Source: Clostridium carboxidivorans P7 (GTDB lineage Bacteria > Bacillota > Clostridia > Clostridiales > Clostridiaceae). From it: a stretch of 64,000 nt of DNA. Positions 60,820-64,000 of this stretch are shown here, one piece after another. Numbering within the stretch: position 1 is the stretch's first letter; each line of letters opens with the position of its first letter. The stretch is from the NCBI RefSeq assembly GCF_001038625.1, contig NZ_CP011803.1, forward strand, positions 1,364,001-1,428,000. The letters are read 5' to 3'. The position numbers and the translations under genes were made by a program. The notes beneath the pieces were generated by a model, which worked only from the letters and a program-made list of their open reading frames with translations, was not told where the DNA came from and made no database searches.

Positions 60820-62364
60820 ATGGATAAGAAAATATATATATTTGATACAACTTTGAGGGATGGGGAACAAACACCAGGAGTTAGTTTAAATCTTCAAGAG
60901 AAGTTAGAAATAGCAAAGCAGCTTGAAAAATTAGGTGTAGATGTCATTGAAGCAGGGTTCCCCCTTGCTTCAAAAGGAGATTTTGAAGCAGTTAAAGCAA
61001 TTGCTAAGAATGTAAAGGGACCTGTTATTGTAGGCCTAGCTAGAACATCAAAGAAAGATATAGATCGTGCTTGGGAAGCTCTTAAATATGCTGAAAAACC
61101 TAGAATACACACATTTATAGCTACTTCAGATCTTCATATGGAGCATAAATTAAAAATGGAACCAGATGAAGTATTAAATACAGCTGTAGAAATGGTTAAG
61201 TATGCCAAATCATTGTGTCCAAGTGTGGAATTTTCACCAGAGGATGGAACAAGAACAAGACCTGAATTTTTATACAAGGTATTAGAAGCTGTAATAGATG
61301 CTGGAGCTGATATACTTAATATACCTGATACTGTAGGATATTCAACACCAAATGAATATGGTGCATTTATTAAGGGAATTAAACAAAATGTTCCTAATAT
61401 TGAAAAAGCAATTATAAGTGTTCACTGTCATAATGATTTAGGTTTAGCTGTGGCAAATTCTTTGGCAGCTATTGAAAATGGAGCAACACAAGTAGAATGT
61501 GCAATAAATGGATTAGGAGAAAGAGCTGGTAATGCAGCACTAGAAGAAATTGTGATGGCTATCAAAACACGATCAGATAATTTTAATTGTTATACAGATA
61601 TAGTTACAGAGCAAATAAGCAAAACTAGCAATTTAGTAAGTCATATGACAGGTGTAGAAATTCAACATAACAAGGCTATTGTAGGAGCTAATGCTTTTGC
61701 TCATGAATCAGGTATACATCAACATGGAGTATTAAATTGCAGGGAAACTTATGAAATAATGACTCCAGAATCCGTAGGCTTAAAGAAAAACTCTATAGTG
61801 CTTGGTAAACATTCAGGAAGACATGCTTTTGAAGAAAGATTAAAAGAATTGGGATATGCTAATTTAAGTATGGATAAGATAAATGAAGCGTTTATAAAGT
61901 TTAAGGATTTAGCAGATAAGAAAAAATCTGTTTCAGATGAGGATATTGAAGCTTTAGTTATACAAGAAGCTTTTCAAATTCCAGAACTATTTAAGCTTGA
62001 GTATTTTCAAATTTCCAGTGGAAACAGTACTTTAGCTACATCCACAGTGAAGCTTGGATTTGAGGATAAAAAGCTTGAAGAAGCTTCCTTAGGTGATGGA
62101 CCAGTGGATGCAACTTTTAAAGCTATTGAAAAAGCTATTGGAATTGATGTGATATTAAAGAATTATTTCTTAAAGGCTATTGGTAGTGGAAAGGATGCAT
62201 TAGGAGAAGTGACTTTGAAGATTGAAAAAGATAATAGAATCTATTCTGGTAAGGGAATTAGTACAGATGTTATTGAATCCAGTGCAAAAGCTTTTATAAA
62301 TGCTATTAATAAAATGCACTATGAAATGAATTATGACACCAATGAACTTAATCCAGTGCAATAA
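60820..62364 (+). CDS. leuA: 2-isopropylmalate synthase
   Basis: A 514-residue enzyme joining 2-ketoisovalerate and acetyl-CoA. The DRE-TIM motif [18 protein letters not shown] starts it, with the metal HCHNDLG block and [12 protein letters not shown]-terminal regulatory LeuA dimer domain (about residues 380-510) with leucine feedback features is present: [34 protein letters not shown] ribosome site, 29 bp after ilvC. Confidence 0.95.
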   Translation: MDKKIYIFDTTLRDGEQTPGVSLNLQEKLEIAKQLEKLGVDVIEAGFPLASKGDFEAVKAIAKNVKGPVIVGLARTSKKDIDRAWEALKYAEKPRIHTFIATSDLHMEHKLKMEPDEVLNTAVEMVKYAKSLCPSVEFSPEDGTRTRPEFLYKVLEAVIDAGADILNIPDTVGYSTPNEYGAFIKGIKQNVPNIEKAIISVHCHNDLGLAVANSLAAIENGATQVECAINGLGERAGNAALEEIVMAIKTRSDNFNCYTDIVTEQISKTSNLVSHMTGVEIQHNKAIVGANAFAHESGIHQHGVLNCRETYEIMTPESVGLKKNSIVLGKHSGRHAFEERLKELGYANLSMDKINEAFIKFKDLADKKKSVSDEDIEALVIQEAFQIPELFKLEYFQISSGNSTLATSTVKLGFEDKKLEEASLGDGPVDATFKAIEKAIGIDVILKNYFLKAIGSGKDALGEVTLKIEKDNRIYSGKGISTDVIESSAKAFINAINKMHYEMNYDTNELNPVQ

Positions 62365-62544
62365 AAATGAACATGTTTATATGAAAACTATAAATCATTT
62401 ATGATAACTTTCATTAACTATAAGTTGTTAATAAAATTGGATTTTTACACCTATAAATAGGTTAAAAAATACAATAAAATAAGTTTTATAATATTATTTA
62501 AAATACAAATGTTAACTTAAACACATAGATAGGGGGCAAATAAT
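62365..62544. other. intergenic region between leuA and leuC
   Basis: 180 bp, AT-rich. Only the GGGGGC ribosome site of leuC is clear; no hairpin terminator and no gene seen, so read-through from leuA is likely. Confidence 0.6.
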
Positions 62545-63810
62545 ATGGCGATGACTATGACACAGAAAATTTTAGCTGCTCATGCAGGAGTTGAAAGTGT
62601 AAAACCTGGACAATTGATAAAGGTAAAATTGGATTTGGTATTAGGTAATGATATAACCACTCCTGTGGCTATTAAGGAATTTGACAAAATAGGAGTAAAA
62701 AAGGTGTTTGACAAGAAAAAAATAGCTATTGTTCCAGATCATTTTACACCTAATAAGGATATAAAATCTGCTGAGCAGTGTAAGTGTACAAGGGAATTTG
62801 CGTGTAAAATGGAAATTGAAAATTATTTTGAAGTTGGACAAATGGGAATAGAACATGCACTTATTCCTGAAAAAGGTTTAGCTGTTTGTGGAGATGTAAT
62901 AATTGGTGCAGATTCTCATACTTGTACTTATGGTGCTTTAGGCGCATTTTCTACAGGTATTGGAAGTACTGATATGGGAGCAGGTATGGCTACAGGAGAA
63001 GCTTGGTTCAAGGTTCCAGAAGCTATAAAGTTTGTATTAAAGGGAAAGATGGCACCTTGGGTGAGTGGAAAAGATGTTATTCTTCATATTATAGGAATGA
63101 TAGGAGTAGATGGTGCCCTTTATAAATCTATGGAGTATACAGGTGAAGGTTTAAAAAATTTATCTATGGACGATCGTTTCACTATGGCTAATATGGCTAT
63201 TGAAGCAGGTGCTAAAAATGGAATTTTTGAAGTAGATGATAAAACTATAGAATATGTAAAAGAACATTCAAATAGAGAATATACTGTTTATACTGCAGAT
63301 GAAGATGCAGAGTACAGCAAAGTTATAGAAATAGATTTGTCATCCATCAGACCTACAGTTGCATTCCCGCATTTACCTGAAAATACAAGAACTATTGATG
63401 AAGTTGGAGAAGTTTTTATAGATCAAGCAGTTATAGGTTCTTGTACTAATGGAAGAATAGAAGATTTAAGAGCAGCAGCTAAGGTCTTTAAAGGAAACAA
63501 AGTTAATAAAAGAGTAAGAGCAATTATATTCCCTGCAACTCAGAAGATTTATCTTGAAGCTTTAAGAGAAGGACTTTTAGAAATTTTTATAGAAGCTGGA
63601 GCAGTGGTTAGTACACCTACTTGTGGACCTTGTCTTGGAGGACATATGGGAATTTTAGCCAAAGGAGAAAGAGCTATTGCAACTACTAATAGAAATTTTG
63701 TAGGAAGAATGGGACATCCAGAAAGTGAAGTATATTTAGCAAGTCCAGCAGTAGCGGCAGCATCAGCAATTACAGGAAAAATTTCATCTCCAGAGGAGGT
63801 AGCAAAATAA
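62545..63810 (+). CDS. leuC: 3-isopropylmalate dehydratase large subunit
   Basis: A 421-residue aconitase-family subunit. The 4Fe-4S ligands are in VIGSCTNGR and [15 protein letters not shown], and the substrate block is [20 protein letters not shown]. The start [21 protein letters not shown] is typical of the bacterial short form (about 420 residues). leuD starts at the stop, sharing one base. Confidence 0.95.
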   Translation: MAMTMTQKILAAHAGVESVKPGQLIKVKLDLVLGNDITTPVAIKEFDKIGVKKVFDKKKIAIVPDHFTPNKDIKSAEQCKCTREFACKMEIENYFEVGQMGIEHALIPEKGLAVCGDVIIGADSHTCTYGALGAFSTGIGSTDMGAGMATGEAWFKVPEAIKFVLKGKMAPWVSGKDVILHIIGMIGVDGALYKSMEYTGEGLKNLSMDDRFTMANMAIEAGAKNGIFEVDDKTIEYVKEHSNREYTVYTADEDAEYSKVIEIDLSSIRPTVAFPHLPENTRTIDEVGEVFIDQAVIGSCTNGRIEDLRAAAKVFKGNKVNKRVRAIIFPATQKIYLEALREGLLEIFIEAGAVVSTPTCGPCLGGHMGILAKGERAIATTNRNFVGRMGHPESEVYLASPAVAAASAITGKISSPEEVAK

Positions 63811-64000
63811 TGATTAAGGGTAAAGCAATTAAATATGGAAATAATGTGGATACAGATGTTATTATACCAGCAAGATATTTAAGTACAAGTGATCCAAAAG
63901 AACTAGCAGCTCATTGTATGGAAGATTTAGATAAGGATTTTAAAAATAAAATATCAGCTGGAGACATTATGATAGCAGGAAAGAATTTTGGATGTGGTTC
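63810..64000 (+). CDS. leuD: 3-isopropylmalate dehydratase small subunit, partial (3' end outside window)
   Basis: The first 63 codons of Leu[24 protein letters not shown] and the GKNFGCGS motif near the window edge, both signature blocks. The ATG overlaps the leuC stop by one base, indicating translational coupling. Confidence 0.9.
   Translation, partial: MIKGKAIKYGNNVDTDVIIPARYLSTSDPKELAAHCMEDLDKDFKNKISAGDIMIAGKNFGCG

Overview
The window is very AT-rich, densely packed DNA with strong GGAGG-type ribosome sites, many rho-independent hairpins and gene families typical of a low-GC anaerobic Firmicute. It most resembles a Clostridium sensu stricto chromosome; the species cannot be fixed from the sequence alone. 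No tRNA, rRNA, CRISPR array or replication origin was seen.

Region 1 (1-32.4 kb) is a mixed chromosomal stretch. It holds several regulator/target pairs: Lrp with an aldo-keto reductase, Lrp with a metallo-hydrolase, and a Crp/YeiL-like regulator with a methyltransferase. A peroxide-defence operon (gpx-trxB-grx-ohrR-like) has an OhrR-type operator. There is a MarR-controlled 2Fe-2S/ATC-hydrolase/flavoprotein operon, a truncated pyruvate phosphate dikinase, a larC1-larE nickel-cofactor pair, and a guanine riboswitch with xpt. An IS1182-like insertion sequence sits inside the xpt terminator. A small aromatic-rich gene at about 3.6-3.86 kb has its own consensus promoter, ribosome site and terminator.

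Region 2 (32.5-36 kb) carries a chemotaxis receptor, a small hypothetical gene and a DapB-like reductase.

Region 3 (36-54.8 kb) is a complete B12-dependent diol (1,2-propanediol or glycerol) utilisation microcompartment locus. A PocR-type sensor kinase and its AraC-type response regulator lie on the minus strand; the regulator frame is broken by an in-frame TAA. They are followed by pduA-B-C-D-E-G-H-K-L, a eutJ-like gene, a flavoprotein gene, and pduN-O-P-S-T-Q-F. The diol is dehydrated in the shell; the aldehyde is reduced by PduQ or oxidised to acyl-CoA by PduP and then converted to acyl-phosphate by PduL. PduO and PduS maintain the cobalamin, and PduG/H reactivate the dehydratase. No pduW, pduX, pduM, pduU or pduV is present in the window.

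Region 4 (54.8-58.6 kb) is an asparagine/aspartate module: asparaginase, an AsnC-type regulator and aspartate 4-decarboxylase. Region 5 (58.6-64 kb) is a leucine operon led by two tandem Leu-specific T-box leaders, then two tandemly duplicated small genes of unknown function, then ilvC, leuA, leuC and the start of leuD.

Three copies of a MITE-like palindromic element (about 12.0, 50.5 and 54.9 kb) are spread through the window. Two of them bracket pduS-T-Q-F and share a hairpin with a compensatory base-pair change. The most interesting items are the tandem small genes behind the double T-box, the MITE family, the IS inserted in a duplicated terminator palindrome, the nonsense-interrupted Pdu regulator, and the small aromatic-rich gene.
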